Positions 16,822-25,589 of a stretch of DNA of 64,000 nucleotides are shown here, one piece after another. The translations under genes and the position numbers were made by a program. The DNA comes from Geodermatophilus sabuli. Its GTDB lineage: Bacteria; Actinomycetota; Actinomycetes; Mycobacteriales; Geodermatophilaceae. The number at the start of each line of letters is the position of its first letter. The first letter of the stretch is position 1. Location: contig NZ_OBDO01000003.1 of the NCBI RefSeq assembly GCF_900215145.1, positions 341,305-405,304 on the forward strand. Reading direction: 5' to 3'. The notes beneath the pieces were generated by a model. It did no database searches, was not told the origin of the DNA, and saw nothing but the letters and a program-made list of their open reading frames with translations.

Positions 16822-18117
16822 TCACCGGCCCGCCGGCGTCAGGCCGGGCTCGACGTCGGCGGTGGGCGTCGGGGACGGGGCGGGGCGGCGCACGGCCGCC
16901 ACGTGTGCGGGACGGCGCACGGCCGCCGCGTGCGCGAGAGCGCCGAGGGCGGCCGCGGTGACGGTGACCAGCGCCAGCGGTGCGACCCCGGCTCCGAGCC
17001 CCACCAGGGGCGCGGCCAGGCCGCCGAAGGCGAAACGGGCGACGCCGAGCAGTGACGAGGCCGTGCCGGCGATGTCGGGGTGGTCGGCCAGGGCCAGCGA
17101 GGTCGCCGGCGGGGTCGTGACGGCCACGCCACTGACCAGGGTGACCAGCGAGACGAGCACGACCACCAGCGGGAGGTGCAGCACCGCGGTGGCGACCAGT
17201 CCGCCGGCGCCGGCTCCGCACATCACGATCCCGGCGAGCAGGGTGCCCTGCACCGACCACCGCTCCGACGTCCGCCCGGCGGTGAAGCCGAAGACCATGA
17301 AACCGAGGGAGTTGAGCCCGAACGCGTACGAGTAGCCCTGCGGGGACAGTCCGTAGACGCCCTGCAACACGAAGGTGGCACCGGACAGGTAGGCGAACAG
17401 GGCGGCGTTGACGAAGCCGGTGACCAGCACGGCGCCGAGGAACACGCGGTCCGACAGCAGGCGGTGCATGTCCCGCCCGGTCTGCGCGAGCCCGCCGCTG
17501 ACGCGCCGCTCGGCGGGGAGCGTCTCGCGGAAGACCAGCAGGCAGGCGATCAGGATCGCCGCACCGACCGCGGCGAGGAAGACGAAGATGCCGCGCCAGT
17601 CGGTGACCGCTGCCAGCTGGCCGCCGATCACCGGGCCGACGACGGCGGCCAGCCCGCCGAGCACGGTCAGCCGGCCGTAGTAGCGCAGCAGTCGTCCGCC
17701 GGAGTACAGGTCGCGGCCGGCCGCCTGGGCGATGACCACACCGACCCCACCGGCGAGGCCCTGGACGAACCGCGCGGCGACCAGCGTCTCGACCGTCGGG
17801 CTGACGGCGCACAGCAGCGAGACGGCGACGTAGGCGACGACGCCGACCAGCAGCGGGCGGCGTCGGCCGAAGCGGTCCGACAGCGGGCCGGCGACGAGCT
17901 GACCGAGGGCCAGCCCGAGCAGGCAGGCGGTGATGGTCAGCTGCGCGGTCGAGGTCGCGGCCCGCAGCTCGCCGGTCAGCGCCGGCAGGACCGGCAGGTA
18001 GAGGTCCATCGAGATCGGCCCGAAGACGGTCAGCAGGCTCAGGACCACGGCCAGCGCACGACCGACGGCCGGCGGAGCCGTCGACGGGGCGGTTCCGACG
18101 GTGTTCACAGGACTCAC
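16822..18117 (-). CDS. Bcr/CflA-type multidrug MFS efflux transporter
   Basis: 431 residues from a GTG at 18117; a second GTG three codons later is equally possible and neither has a strong ribosome site. Twelve hydrophobic segments with the DHA1 features of Bcr/CflA proteins: FGPISMDLYLPVLPAL in helix 1, GPLSDRFGRRRPLL between helices 2 and 3, and RFVQGLAGGVGVV in helix 4. It is a drug/proton antiporter. The tail holds a duplicated A-A-V-R-R-P repeat. It is divergent from an HTH regulator about 100 bases away, the usual layout for a locally controlled efflux pump. Confidence 0.87.
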   Translation of the reverse strand: MSPVNTVGTAPSTAPPAVGRALAVVLSLLTVFGPISMDLYLPVLPALTGELRAATSTAQLTITACLLGLALGQLVAGPLSDRFGRRRPLLVGVVAYVAVSLLCAVSPTVETLVAARFVQGLAGGVGVVIAQAAGRDLYSGGRLLRYYGRLTVLGGLAAVVGPVIGGQLAAVTDWRGIFVFLAAVGAAILIACLLVFRETLPAERRVSGGLAQTGRDMHRLLSDRVFLGAVLVTGFVNAALFAYLSGATFVLQGVYGLSPQGYSYAFGLNSLGFMVFGFTAGRTSERWSVQGTLLAGIVMCGAGAGGLVATAVLHLPLVVVLVSLVTLVSGVAVTTPPATSLALADHPDIAGTASSLLGVARFAFGGLAAPLVGLGAGVAPLALVTVTAAALGALAHAAAVRRPAHVAAVRRPAPSPTPTADVEPGLTPAGR

Positions 18118-18219
18118 GGGTTCGAGACAACCCCCGGCGGCGCGTGCGTGGCAGGGCCGGGTCATCCGGGTCCTGGCAGAACCCCCCTCGGCACCGCGGC
18201 CGGCCGTAGCGTGGACGGC

Positions 18220-19107
18220 GTGGACAACCGGACCGAGGTGCGCCAGTTCCTCGCCACGCGGCGCGCCAAGATCACTCCGGACCAGGCGGGGGTGCCGCTC
18301 TACGGGCAGCGCCGCCGCGTGCCCGGTCTCCGTCGCGAGGAGGTCGCCCAGCTCGCCGGGATGAGCACCGACTACTACACCCGCCTCGAGAAGGGCAACC
18401 TGCGCAGCGCCTCCGACGGCGTGCTCGACGCCATCGCCCGCGCGCTGCAGCTCGACGACGCCGAACGGGCACACCTGTACGACCTCGCCCGTGCCGCCCG
18501 GGCGGGCACCGCCCGCGCGCCCCGCCGCCGCGACCGGCCCCAGCAGGTGCGACCCACCGTGCAGCACCTGCTCGACGCGATGACCGCGGCCGCCGCGTTC
18601 GTCCGCAACGGGCGCCTGGACATCCTGGCGGTCAACCCGCTCGGGCTCGCCTTCTACTCGCCGCTGTACGCCGCCGCGGCACCTCCGGTGAACCTGGCCC
18701 GCTACTGCTTCCTCGACCCCAGCGCCCACGACTTCTACCCGGACTGGGAGGAGGCCGCCGACACCACGGTCGCCATCCTGCGCACCGAGGCCGGCCGCGA
18801 CCCGTACAACCGGGCGCTGACCGACCTCGTCGGGGAGCTGGCCACCCGCAGCGACGCCTTCCGCACCCGCTGGGCGGCACATGACGTCCGCCTGCACCAC
18901 ACCGGGACCAAACGCTTCCGCCACCCCGTCGTCGGCGACCTCACCGTCGGCTTCAACGCGACGGAGCTCGCCGCCGACATCGGCCTGACCCTGACCGTGT
19001 ACACCGCCGAGCCGGGCTCGGAGTCGGCGGAGAAGCTGGCGCTCCTCGCCAGCTGGGCGGCCGGCTCGATCCCGGCGCGGCCGGAGTCCTCGGCCGAGCG
19101 GGCCTGA
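18220..19107 (+). CDS. XRE-type HTH regulator with MmyB-like ligand domain
   Basis: 295 residues. The N-terminal HTH (about 10-80) shows VPGLRREEVAQLAGMSTDYYTRLEKG, the hallmark of the actinobacterial HTH_31/MmyB family. The C-terminal half (VNPLGLAFYSPLY, PDWEEAADTTVAILRTEAGRDP, FNATELAADIGLTLTVY) is the MmyB-like domain thought to bind fatty acids or other small ligands. A GTG at 18220 or one three codons earlier could start it. It is divergent from the MFS pump, so pump control is its likely role. Confidence 0.85.
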   Translation: MDNRTEVRQFLATRRAKITPDQAGVPLYGQRRRVPGLRREEVAQLAGMSTDYYTRLEKGNLRSASDGVLDAIARALQLDDAERAHLYDLARAARAGTARAPRRRDRPQQVRPTVQHLLDAMTAAAAFVRNGRLDILAVNPLGLAFYSPLYAAAAPPVNLARYCFLDPSAHDFYPDWEEAADTTVAILRTEAGRDPYNRALTDLVGELATRSDAFRTRWAAHDVRLHHTGTKRFRHPVVGDLTVGFNATELAADIGLTLTVYTAEPGSESAEKLALLASWAAGSIPARPESSAERA

Positions 19108-19209
19108 CCCTCCGCGGCGGACCGTGGCCGCGAGGTCCCGTGTGGGAGGTGCGCGTCTCCGTCGCCGCCGGGCTGCCCCTGTCGCCGATCCCGGAGGAGG
19201 GTGTCCGTC

Positions 19210-19554
19210 ATGACCGAGAACGCACCCCAGGTGGTGGACGCCCCGGAGGCCGGTCGCTTCGAGGTGCTGGTGGACGGCGAGGTCGCCGGGTTCGCCGAGT
19301 ACCGGAGGACGACGGCGGCGACGGCGTTCACCCACACCGTCATCGACCCGGCCTTCGAGGGCCGAGGGCTCGGCTCGGCGCTGGCCCGGGGCGCCCTCGA
19401 CGCCACCCGCGCGGCGGGGTCACCGGTGCTGCCGTTCTGCCCGTTCATCCGCCGCTACATCCAGCGCCACCCGGCCTACCTGGACCTGGTGCCGGACGAC
19501 CGCCGGTCCGAGTTCGGACTGACGCCCGGCGCCGGCCAGCCCGACCGCCCCTGA
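19210..19554 (+). CDS. GNAT-like N-acetyltransferase (short, YidJ/Gcn5-related)
   Basis: 114 residues from ATG 19210; GGAGGAGG lies nine bases upstream and would be too close for the GTG at 19201. The protein is a minimal acetyl-CoA-binding fold: EVLVDGEVAGFAEYR strand pair, IDPAFEGRGLGSALARGAL with the pyrophosphate loop, then CPFIRRYIQRHPAYLDLV. This short family (DUF1299-like N-acetyltransferases) has poorly known substrates. It is followed 42 bases later by an AhpD-like gene on the same strand. Confidence 0.82.
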   Translation: MTENAPQVVDAPEAGRFEVLVDGEVAGFAEYRRTTAATAFTHTVIDPAFEGRGLGSALARGALDATRAAGSPVLPFCPFIRRYIQRHPAYLDLVPDDRRSEFGLTPGAGQPDRP

Positions 19555-19596
19555 CCGGACGAGCCCCGACCAGCGCCCCACCCTCCTGGAGTCCCC

Positions 19597-20073
19597 GTGA
19601 GCCTCTCCCCGGAGTACGACCGGCTGTTCATCGACAAGCAGAGCCCCGACGTCTACCGGTCGATGTCCGCGGTGGCCGGGGAGGTGACGGCCACGGCGGA
19701 GGCCGCGGGCCTGGACCGGCTGCTCGTCGAACTGGTCAACATCCGGGTCTCCCAGCTCAACGGCTGCGGCTTCTGCCTGGACCTGCACGTGCGCCGGGCC
19801 GTCAAGAACGGCGAGACGCCGCAGCGCCTCGCCGTGCTGCCCGCGTGGCGGGACGTCGACCTGTTCTCACCGACGGAGCAGGCCGCCCTGGCCCTCGCCG
19901 AGGCCCTCACGACGTTGCCCGACCACCACGCGAGGGAACGTGAGCGGACCCGCGCCCGGGAGGCCCTGACCGCCGACCAGTTCTCCGCGGTCAGCTGGCT
20001 GGCCATCACGATGAACGCCTTCAACCGCATCTCCATCATCAGCGGGCACCCGGTCCGCCCACGGCCGGCCTGA
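19597..20073 (+). CDS. Carboxymuconolactone decarboxylase / AhpD-like protein
   Basis: 158 residues from GTG 19597. The CMD core contains the redox pair and proton relay NGCGFCLDLHVRRA (C-x2-C-x3-H), characteristic of AhpD-type alkylhydroperoxidase proteins rather than true decarboxylases. The C-terminal helix ITMNAFNRISIISGHPVR is also typical. It is probably a cytoplasmic disulfide-dependent peroxidase or reductant. It forms a likely two-gene unit with the preceding acetyltransferase. Confidence 0.87.
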   Translation: MSLSPEYDRLFIDKQSPDVYRSMSAVAGEVTATAEAAGLDRLLVELVNIRVSQLNGCGFCLDLHVRRAVKNGETPQRLAVLPAWRDVDLFSPTEQAALALAEALTTLPDHHARERERTRAREALTADQFSAVSWLAITMNAFNRISIISGHPVRPRPA

Positions 20074-20187
20074 CCACTCGCCGCGGACCATCGGCGGTGG
20101 TCGACCTCGTGACCCTGGCCGTGACGTCACGGCCCGCCCGGCCGGCAGCCGGAGCTGGGACGGCATCCCGCCACGCCGCGGTCCGGA

Positions 20188-21606
20188 TCAGTCCGGCCGG
20201 ATGTTCTGGTTCATCCGGAACACGTTCGTGGGGTCGTAGGCGCGCTTCAGCGACCGGAGCCGTTCGTACTTGGCGCCGCCGTACGCAGCCCGCACGCGGT
20301 CCTCGCCCTCCTCCATGAGGAAGTTGACGTAGACGCCGGTGTGGAACGGCGCGAGCGCGGACCAGTAGTCGCGCGCCCACTGGCGCTGCTCGTCGAACCC
20401 GTCCGCGGTCACCGTGTTGCCGTTGATGTTGAAGGTGAAGCCCGTGCTGCGGCCGTTGAAGGCCGTCTCGTCCTCACCGACCCGTGCCACCGCGCCGCCC
20501 ATCTGCCAGAGCGCGATGCTGCTCACCGGTGAGCTGATCCGCCGTCCGTGCTCGACGACGACGTCGATGACGTCGTCGCTCAACTCGGCGACGTCGCAGG
20601 AGCGGACGTAGTACCAGCAGCCGTGCCGGAAGGAGGGGTCGAACATCTGCTGGTGGGCCACGAACGGCTTGGCCCCGAACAGGTCCAGTACCGGTGAGCC
20701 GAACTCGCGCATCGGCCGCAGCACCCGCTCCCCCTCCGCCACGTCGCCGGCGTAGCACGCGGCCACCGCGATCACCGGCCGGCCGACCAGCTCGGTCGGG
20801 ACGGCGGGCAGCGGTGGGGCCAGCCGCTGCACGACCAGGGTCATCAGCTCGTCCGGGCAGCCGGCGATCCAGTCGCGGTAGCGGCGCAGCACCGACGCCG
20901 CCTGGTCGATCGGCCAGAACGCCGCGCCGGCCATGACCTGTGGCCCCACCGGGACGAGACGGAACCGGAAGTCGGTGACGATCCCGAAGTTGCCGCCGCC
21001 TCCGCGCAGGCCCCAGAACAGGTCGGTGTTCTCGTCCTCCGCGGCGCGCACGAAACTGCCGTCCGCGGTCACCACGTCGGCCGACGCCAGGGAGTCCACT
21101 GTGAGGCCGTACTTGCGCTGGACCCAGCCGATCCCCCCGCCGAGGGTCAGGCCGGTCAGCCCGGTGTGGGAGACGATGCCCGCCGGCACCGCGAGCCCGT
21201 GCTCCTGGGTCGCCGCGTCCAGCTCCCCGAGCAGCACCCCGGCCTGGACGCCGACCGTGCGGGCGTCGGGGTCGACGCGGACGCCGCTCATCAGCCGCAG
21301 GTCGATGAGCAGGCCGTCCTCGCAGGTCGACAGCCCGGGGAAGCTGTGGCCGCCGCTGCGGACGGCGATCGGCAGCTGCTGGTCGCGTCCGAAGCGGAGC
21401 GCGGCGCGGACGTCGTCGACACCCCGGCACCGGACGACGAGAGCCGGGTGCCGGTCGATCGACCCGTTCCACACCCGGCGGTGCTCGTCGTAGCCGTCGT
21501 CCGCCGGACCGAACACCTCCCCGGTCAGGACGCGGCGCAGCCCGGCGACCGCGGTCGCCTCGAGCCGGCGCGTGGGGGCGGGCTCGGCACTCGTCGCAAC
21601 GGCCAT
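20188..21606 (-). CDS. FAD-binding oxidoreductase, berberine-bridge type
   Basis: 472 residues. The PCMH-type FAD domain holds PIAVRSGGHSFPG with the His that usually binds FAD covalently, then LTGLTLGGGIGWVQRKYGLT and LRGGGGNFGIVTDFRF. The C-terminal berberine-bridge segment ends YDPTNVFRMNQNIRP. Such enzymes oxidise sugars, alcohols or secondary metabolites with oxygen. The V-S-H-T-G context has no second covalent Cys, so single covalent linkage is expected. It lies 15 bases downstream of the Crp-type gene on the same strand and is probably in its operon. Confidence 0.88.
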   Translation of the reverse strand: MAVATSAEPAPTRRLEATAVAGLRRVLTGEVFGPADDGYDEHRRVWNGSIDRHPALVVRCRGVDDVRAALRFGRDQQLPIAVRSGGHSFPGLSTCEDGLLIDLRLMSGVRVDPDARTVGVQAGVLLGELDAATQEHGLAVPAGIVSHTGLTGLTLGGGIGWVQRKYGLTVDSLASADVVTADGSFVRAAEDENTDLFWGLRGGGGNFGIVTDFRFRLVPVGPQVMAGAAFWPIDQAASVLRRYRDWIAGCPDELMTLVVQRLAPPLPAVPTELVGRPVIAVAACYAGDVAEGERVLRPMREFGSPVLDLFGAKPFVAHQQMFDPSFRHGCWYYVRSCDVAELSDDVIDVVVEHGRRISSPVSSIALWQMGGAVARVGEDETAFNGRSTGFTFNINGNTVTADGFDEQRQWARDYWSALAPFHTGVYVNFLMEEGEDRVRAAYGGAKYERLRSLKRAYDPTNVFRMNQNIRPD

Positions 21607-21621
21607 GCGGGCAGCCTCGGC

Positions 21622-22341
21622 TCAGCGCGAGGCCCTGGCAGGGACCCGGGTTCCACCCTGCTCCTGGCTGAGCCGGATCGGGTCGACGACGTCGATGTGG
21701 TCGGCGTGCGTGCGCACCACGCCCGCTGCCCGCAGGTCACGCAGCACCCGGACGACGACCTCGCGGACGGTGCCGACGGACTCCGCGAGCTGCCGCTGGG
21801 TGACCGGGACCGCCAGCACCGGCGGCGTCCCGCCGGGGACCCGCGCCTGCTGTGCCGCCAGGTCCAGCAGATGGCGGGCGACCCGCTGCCGCACGCTGGT
21901 GAACGCGCTCCCGGTGATCTCGTGGATGAAACCGAGGGCGCGGTCGGCCAGCTCGCGCAGGAGGGCGTCGGCCACGCGGGGGTCCTCGGCGGCGGCCCGG
22001 CGGACCACGTCCGGGCTCATCCGGAGCACGTCGGCGTCGACCACCGCCTGGATCCCCGCGGGCATGGAGAACCCGGTCGCGTACAGCGACACCGCGCCGA
22101 TCAGCGCGCCGCGCCGGCAGTAGCGCACGGTCATGGTCCGGCCGTCCGGCGCGGTCACGAAGGCCCGCACGAGACCGTCGACGACCAGTTCCAGGTGCTC
22201 TGCCGTCTCGCCCTCCCGGTGGGTGACCGAGCCGGCCGGGATCCGGACCAGCCGGGCCCCGGTGAGCAGCCGCTGGGCGACCGGAACGGGCAGGGGCGCG
22301 AGGCTCGATGCGGCCAGCGCGGCTCGCAGGCCGGCGTCCAC
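21622..22341 (-). CDS. Crp/Fnr family transcriptional regulator
   Basis: 239 residues from GTG 22341. Cyclic-nucleotide-binding-like beta roll (about 15-125) with REGETAEHLELVVDGLVRAF and RRGALIGAVSLYATG, long dimer helix, and a Crp HTH with VTQRQLAESVGTVREVVVRVLRDL. It lacks the arginine-containing PRSA cassette of classical cAMP binders, so the effector is uncertain. It is the first gene of an operon with the FAD oxidase and starts 145 bases from the divergent maleylacetate reductase gene, so it may control both directions. Confidence 0.85.
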   Translation of the reverse strand: MDAGLRAALAASSLAPLPVPVAQRLLTGARLVRIPAGSVTHREGETAEHLELVVDGLVRAFVTAPDGRTMTVRYCRRGALIGAVSLYATGFSMPAGIQAVVDADVLRMSPDVVRRAAAEDPRVADALLRELADRALGFIHEITGSAFTSVRQRVARHLLDLAAQQARVPGGTPPVLAVPVTQRQLAESVGTVREVVVRVLRDLRAAGVVRTHADHIDVVDPIRLSQEQGGTRVPARASR

Positions 22342-22486
22342 GGGCTCACCGTAGGGCCAGCCGCCTCGCGAGAGGGCGCCGACCGCCCTCCCGCCAGGTG
22401 GTTCAGTCTCTGTCGCTGCAGGTGCCGGCGACGGCAGGGTGGACGACACCGGACGGCGCCCGAGCCGACCGGAGTGGGAGCAACCG

Positions 22487-23584
22487 ATGACCATGGCCTT
22501 CGAGCACACGACGCTGGCCCAACGGGTGCTGTTCGGCGCCGGACGGGCCGCGGAGGACCTCGCCGGGGAGGTGCGGCGTCGCGCGGCCGGCCGGGTGATG
22601 GCGATCGCCTCACCGTCCGAGCGGCACCTGGCCGAGCAGGTCTGCCGGGACGTCGACGTCGCGGTGTGGTTCGACGACGTCGTCCAGCACGTGCCGGTGG
22701 AGAAGGCCGAGGCCGCCCGCACGGTGGCCGCCGCGCACGACGTCGAACTGCTGGTGTGCGTGGGCGGCGGGTCGACGACCGGGCTGGCGAAGGCGGTCGC
22801 CCTGACCACCGGCATCCCCATCGTGGCCGTGCCGACCACCTACGCCGGCTCCGAGGCCACCGACGTGTGGGGCCTGACCGAGGCGCGGACCAAGACCACC
22901 GGCGTCGACGGCCGCGTGCTGCCGGCCACCGTCGTCTACGACGCCACCCTGACCGTCTCCCTGCCGGTGGAGCTGTCGGTGGCCTCCGGCCTCAACAGCC
23001 TCGCCCACTGCGTGGACTCCCTGTGGGCGCCGAGGACCGACCCGATCAACCAGGCCCTGGCCCTGGAGGGTGCCCGGGCCCTGGCGCGCGCGCTGCCCGC
23101 CGTCGCCGCCGACCCGACCGGGCTGGCCGGGCGGGAGCAGGCGCTGTACGGCTGCTACCTGGCCGCGGTCGCCTTCGCCTCCGCCGGCTCCGGGCTGCAC
23201 CACAAGATCTGTCACGTCCTGGGCGGCACCTTCGACCTGCCGCACGCACCGACCCACGCCACGGTGCTGCCCCATGTGCTGGCGCTCAACGCGCCCGCCG
23301 TCCCCGAGCTGGCCGGCCGGCTGGCCGCCGCCCTCGGCTCCCCCGCCATCGACGGAGGGGACCCGGCCGCTGCGGCCGGAGCCGCGCTGGGCCGGCTCTA
23401 CGCCGGCCTGCCCACCCCATCCCGCCTGGCCGACCTCGGGTTCACCGAGGCCGACGTCCCCGAGGCGACCGCACGGGTGCTGGCCGCCGCACCCCCCTCC
23501 AACCCCGTGCCGGTCACCGACACGAACATCACGTCGCTGCTGACCGACGCCCTGACCGGCGCCATCCCAGCCCCTGCCGGCTGA
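22487..23584 (+). CDS. Maleylacetate reductase (iron-type alcohol dehydrogenase family)
   Basis: 365 residues from ATG 22487 after a GGGAG site. NAD(P)-binding GGGSTTGLAKA near residue 92, VPTTYAGSEATDVWG near 117 and the metal-binding HHKICHVLGGTFDLPHAPTH region near 245 are characteristic of maleylacetate reductases, which make 3-oxoadipate in aromatic ring catabolism (resorcinol, hydroxyquinol, chlorocatechol routes). No ring-cleavage dioxygenase or 3-oxoadipate genes are seen nearby, so the pathway partner is elsewhere or the enzyme has another role. It is divergent from the Crp-type regulator. Confidence 0.85.
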   Translation: MTMAFEHTTLAQRVLFGAGRAAEDLAGEVRRRAAGRVMAIASPSERHLAEQVCRDVDVAVWFDDVVQHVPVEKAEAARTVAAAHDVELLVCVGGGSTTGLAKAVALTTGIPIVAVPTTYAGSEATDVWGLTEARTKTTGVDGRVLPATVVYDATLTVSLPVELSVASGLNSLAHCVDSLWAPRTDPINQALALEGARALARALPAVAADPTGLAGREQALYGCYLAAVAFASAGSGLHHKICHVLGGTFDLPHAPTHATVLPHVLALNAPAVPELAGRLAAALGSPAIDGGDPAAAAGAALGRLYAGLPTPSRLADLGFTEADVPEATARVLAAAPPSNPVPVTDTNITSLLTDALTGAIPAPAG

Positions 23585-23621
23585 CCCGCTCGGCGACCCC
23601 GGCACGTCGGCTCGACCGGCG

Positions 23622-23652
23622 CGCTCGATGTGTACGCTTGTTCTCATGAGCG
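23622..23652. promoter_or_regulatory. Inverted repeat at the TetR unit start, possible autoregulatory operator
   Basis: CGCTCGATG at 23622-23630 and CATGAGCG at 23645-23652 pair over eight bases with one bulge. The repeat overlaps the first codons of the short frame in front of the TetR gene. Operators of this position are common for self-repressing TetR units; here it is inference only. Confidence 0.3.
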
Positions 23653-23789
23653 CAGGGCCCGACGTGGACGACTCCCGGACCATGCGCGAGCGGATGCTCG
23701 CCGGCGACCTCTACATCGCCGACGACCCCGAGCTCGCAGAGGACAACCCGGCTCGCGTCGTCCGCACGCTGGACGCGACCGGACGGTGA
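23646..23789 (+). pseudogene. Truncated maltose/galactoside O-acetyltransferase N-domain
   Basis: 47 codons, ATG to TGA. TMRERMLAGDLYIADDPELAE matches the N-terminal Mac domain of maltose/nodulation acetyltransferases (family pattern M-x-A-G-E-L-Y-x-A-x-D-P-E-L), but the left-handed beta-helix catalytic domain is absent: after about 25 domain residues the frame ends. Its TGA overlaps the GTG of the next TetR gene (GTGA), so it could still serve as a translated leader for that gene. Either a gene remnant or a small protein coupled to the regulator. Confidence 0.55.
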
Positions 23790-24349
23790 GTGCGCCTGCC
23801 ACGCCGGCGCGGCCGGCCCGCCGCCACGACCCGGGACGACGTGACCGGCTGGTGGACACCGCACTCGACGTCATCGCCGAGCGCGGGGTCACCGCCGCCA
23901 CCCACCGGGCGATCGCCCGGGCGGCCGACGTGCCCCTCGGGTCGCTGACCTACCACTTCGACTCGCTGACCGACCTGCTCGCCGCGGCGTTCAGCCGGCA
24001 CGTCGACACCGTCGCCGCCCGGTTCGACGAGCGCATGCGCGCCGCACCCGATCGGGCCGCGGCGCTCGAGATCCTCGTCGAGCACCTCACCGGCGACCTG
24101 CTCGGCTCTCCGCGCGACCTGGTGCTCGCCGTCGAGCTCTACGTCGCGGCGGCCAGGAACCCGGCCCTCCGCGCGGTCACCCAGGACTGGATGTCCCGCA
24201 GCCGCCGCAGCCTCGAGCGGCACCTCGACCCGGTGAATGCACGCGAGGTCGACGCGCTGGTCGAGGGCCTGGTCCTGCACAGCGCGCTGTCGACCGACCC
24301 GATGGACGCCGCCCAGATCCGCTCCGCCCTCCGCCGGCTCGCCGGCTGA
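23786..24349 (+). CDS. TetR family regulator
   Basis: 187 residues from a GTG overlapping the preceding stop. HTH: TAATHRAIARAADVPLGSLTYHF near residues 33-53, then a helical ligand domain with FDERMRAAPDRAAALEILVEHL. The PLGSLTYHF recognition helix is typical of regulators paired with transporters, and an MFS gene follows 24 bases later on the same strand, so the two form a likely efflux unit. A GTG start is chosen because it is coupled to the upstream stop; a downstream start would lose the basic leader. Confidence 0.82.
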   Translation: MSAPATPARPARRHDPGRRDRLVDTALDVIAERGVTAATHRAIARAADVPLGSLTYHFDSLTDLLAAAFSRHVDTVAARFDERMRAAPDRAAALEILVEHLTGDLLGSPRDLVLAVELYVAAARNPALRAVTQDWMSRSRRSLERHLDPVNAREVDALVEGLVLHSALSTDPMDAAQIRSALRRLAG

Positions 24350-24373
24350 GCCCGACCTCCCTGGATCCCCGCC

Positions 24374-25579
24374 ATGTCCGTCACCCTCGCGACCGTCGAC
24401 GCCGCGCGCCTGCGCCGCGCCCGTACCGCGGTCGCCACCTGCTTCTTCCTGAACGCCGTCTTCTACGCCAGCCTCGTGCCGCGACTGCCGGAGGTGAAGG
24501 CCCAGCTCGGGCTGAGCAGCACCGCGCTCGGCGCGGCGCTGGCGGCCGCGCCGCTGGGCGCCCTGCTGGCCGGCCTGTCCTCCGCGGCGCTCATGCGCCG
24601 GTTCGGCTCGGGTCGGGTCGCCTCCTCCGGCCTGGTGCTCCTCGGCATCACGGTGTGGACGGTGTCGGTGGCGCCCAACTGGCTCGGTCTGGCCGCGGCG
24701 CTGCTGGTCATGGGAGCGCTGGACGCGGTCATCGACGTCGCGCAGAACGCCCACGGGCTCCGCGTGCAGCGGCTCTACCAGCGCTCGATCCTCAACGCGT
24801 TCCACGGCGTCTGGAGCATCGGTGCGGTCGCGGGCGGGCTGCTCGGCTCGGCCGCGGCGGGGCTCGACGTGCCGCTCGTCGCGCAGCTCACCGGGACGGC
24901 CGTCGTCTTCGGCGCCGTCGCCCTGGTCGTCTCCCGGGCGCTGCTGCCCGGCCCCGACGAGCCCGAGTCGACTGCCGGCACGGCCCCCCGGGAGCGCCCG
25001 CGGCGGCGCGCCGCGATCCCGGCGCTGGCCGTGCTCGGCGTGCTGGCCGTCTGCGGTGCGGTCGTCGAGGACGCCGGCTCCTCGTGGAGCGCGCTCTACC
25101 TGCGCACCGAGCTGGACGCCGGCGCGGCCACCGCCGGGCTCGGTTTCGTCGCGCTGTCGGTGGCGATGACCGTCGGCCGGCTGACCGGCGACCGCGTGGT
25201 CGACCGGTTCGGCCAGCGCCGGGTGGCGCGGGCCGGGGGCGCGCTGGCCGCCGTCGGCACGGGCCTGGCCCTGGCACTGCCGTCGATCCCCACGACCCTG
25301 GCCGGCTTCGCCCTGGCCGGGCTCGGCGTCGCCACGCTGGTCCCGGCGGTGTACCACGCCGCGGATGAACTGCCCGGGCTACCGCACGGGCTCGGGCTCA
25401 CGGTGATCAACTGGCTGCTGCGGATCGGCTTCCTGCTCTCCCCGCCGCTCGTCGGCGCGCTGGCGGACGCGTTCGACCTGCGCGTCGCGCTGGTCACCGT
25501 CATGCTCGCCGGGATCGGCACCCTGGTGCTCGGCCGGGCCCTCCGGGGCCGGCCGGTCGCGGCCCGCCCCGGCGCCTGA
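24374..25579 (+). CDS. MFS transporter
   Basis: 401 residues from ATG 24374. Twelve hydrophobic segments; helix 1 is FFLNAVFYASLVPRLPEVKAQLGL, with LMRRFGSGRV in place of the canonical loop and a conserved NAHGLRVQRLYQRSILNAFHG segment near residue 118. This pattern is found in the fucose-permease/YbjJ-like branch. The substrate is unknown. Likely co-transcribed with the preceding TetR gene. It ends convergently only six bases from the siderophore ATPase gene. Confidence 0.85.
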   Translation: MSVTLATVDAARLRRARTAVATCFFLNAVFYASLVPRLPEVKAQLGLSSTALGAALAAAPLGALLAGLSSAALMRRFGSGRVASSGLVLLGITVWTVSVAPNWLGLAAALLVMGALDAVIDVAQNAHGLRVQRLYQRSILNAFHGVWSIGAVAGGLLGSAAAGLDVPLVAQLTGTAVVFGAVALVVSRALLPGPDEPESTAGTAPRERPRRRAAIPALAVLGVLAVCGAVVEDAGSSWSALYLRTELDAGAATAGLGFVALSVAMTVGRLTGDRVVDRFGQRRVARAGGALAAVGTGLALALPSIPTTLAGFALAGLGVATLVPAVYHAADELPGLPHGLGLTVINWLLRIGFLLSPPLVGALADAFDLRVALVTVMLAGIGTLVLGRALRGRPVAARPGA

Positions 25580-25589
25580 CCCGGGTCAG
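25576..25589. terminator. Palindrome containing both convergent stop codons
   Basis: CTGACCCGGGTCAG is a perfect 14-base palindrome; its TGA is the stop of the MFS gene and, on the other strand, the stop of the siderophore ATPase gene. With only six bases between the genes it is the only possible local terminator, though short and without a T-run. Confidence 0.35.

Noticed and set aside
18118..18134. GGGTTCGAGAC-like stretch resembling a tRNA T-loop
   Set aside because: No matching acceptor, anticodon or D-arm could be folded around it; it lies in the divergent promoter region of the MFS and HTH genes.
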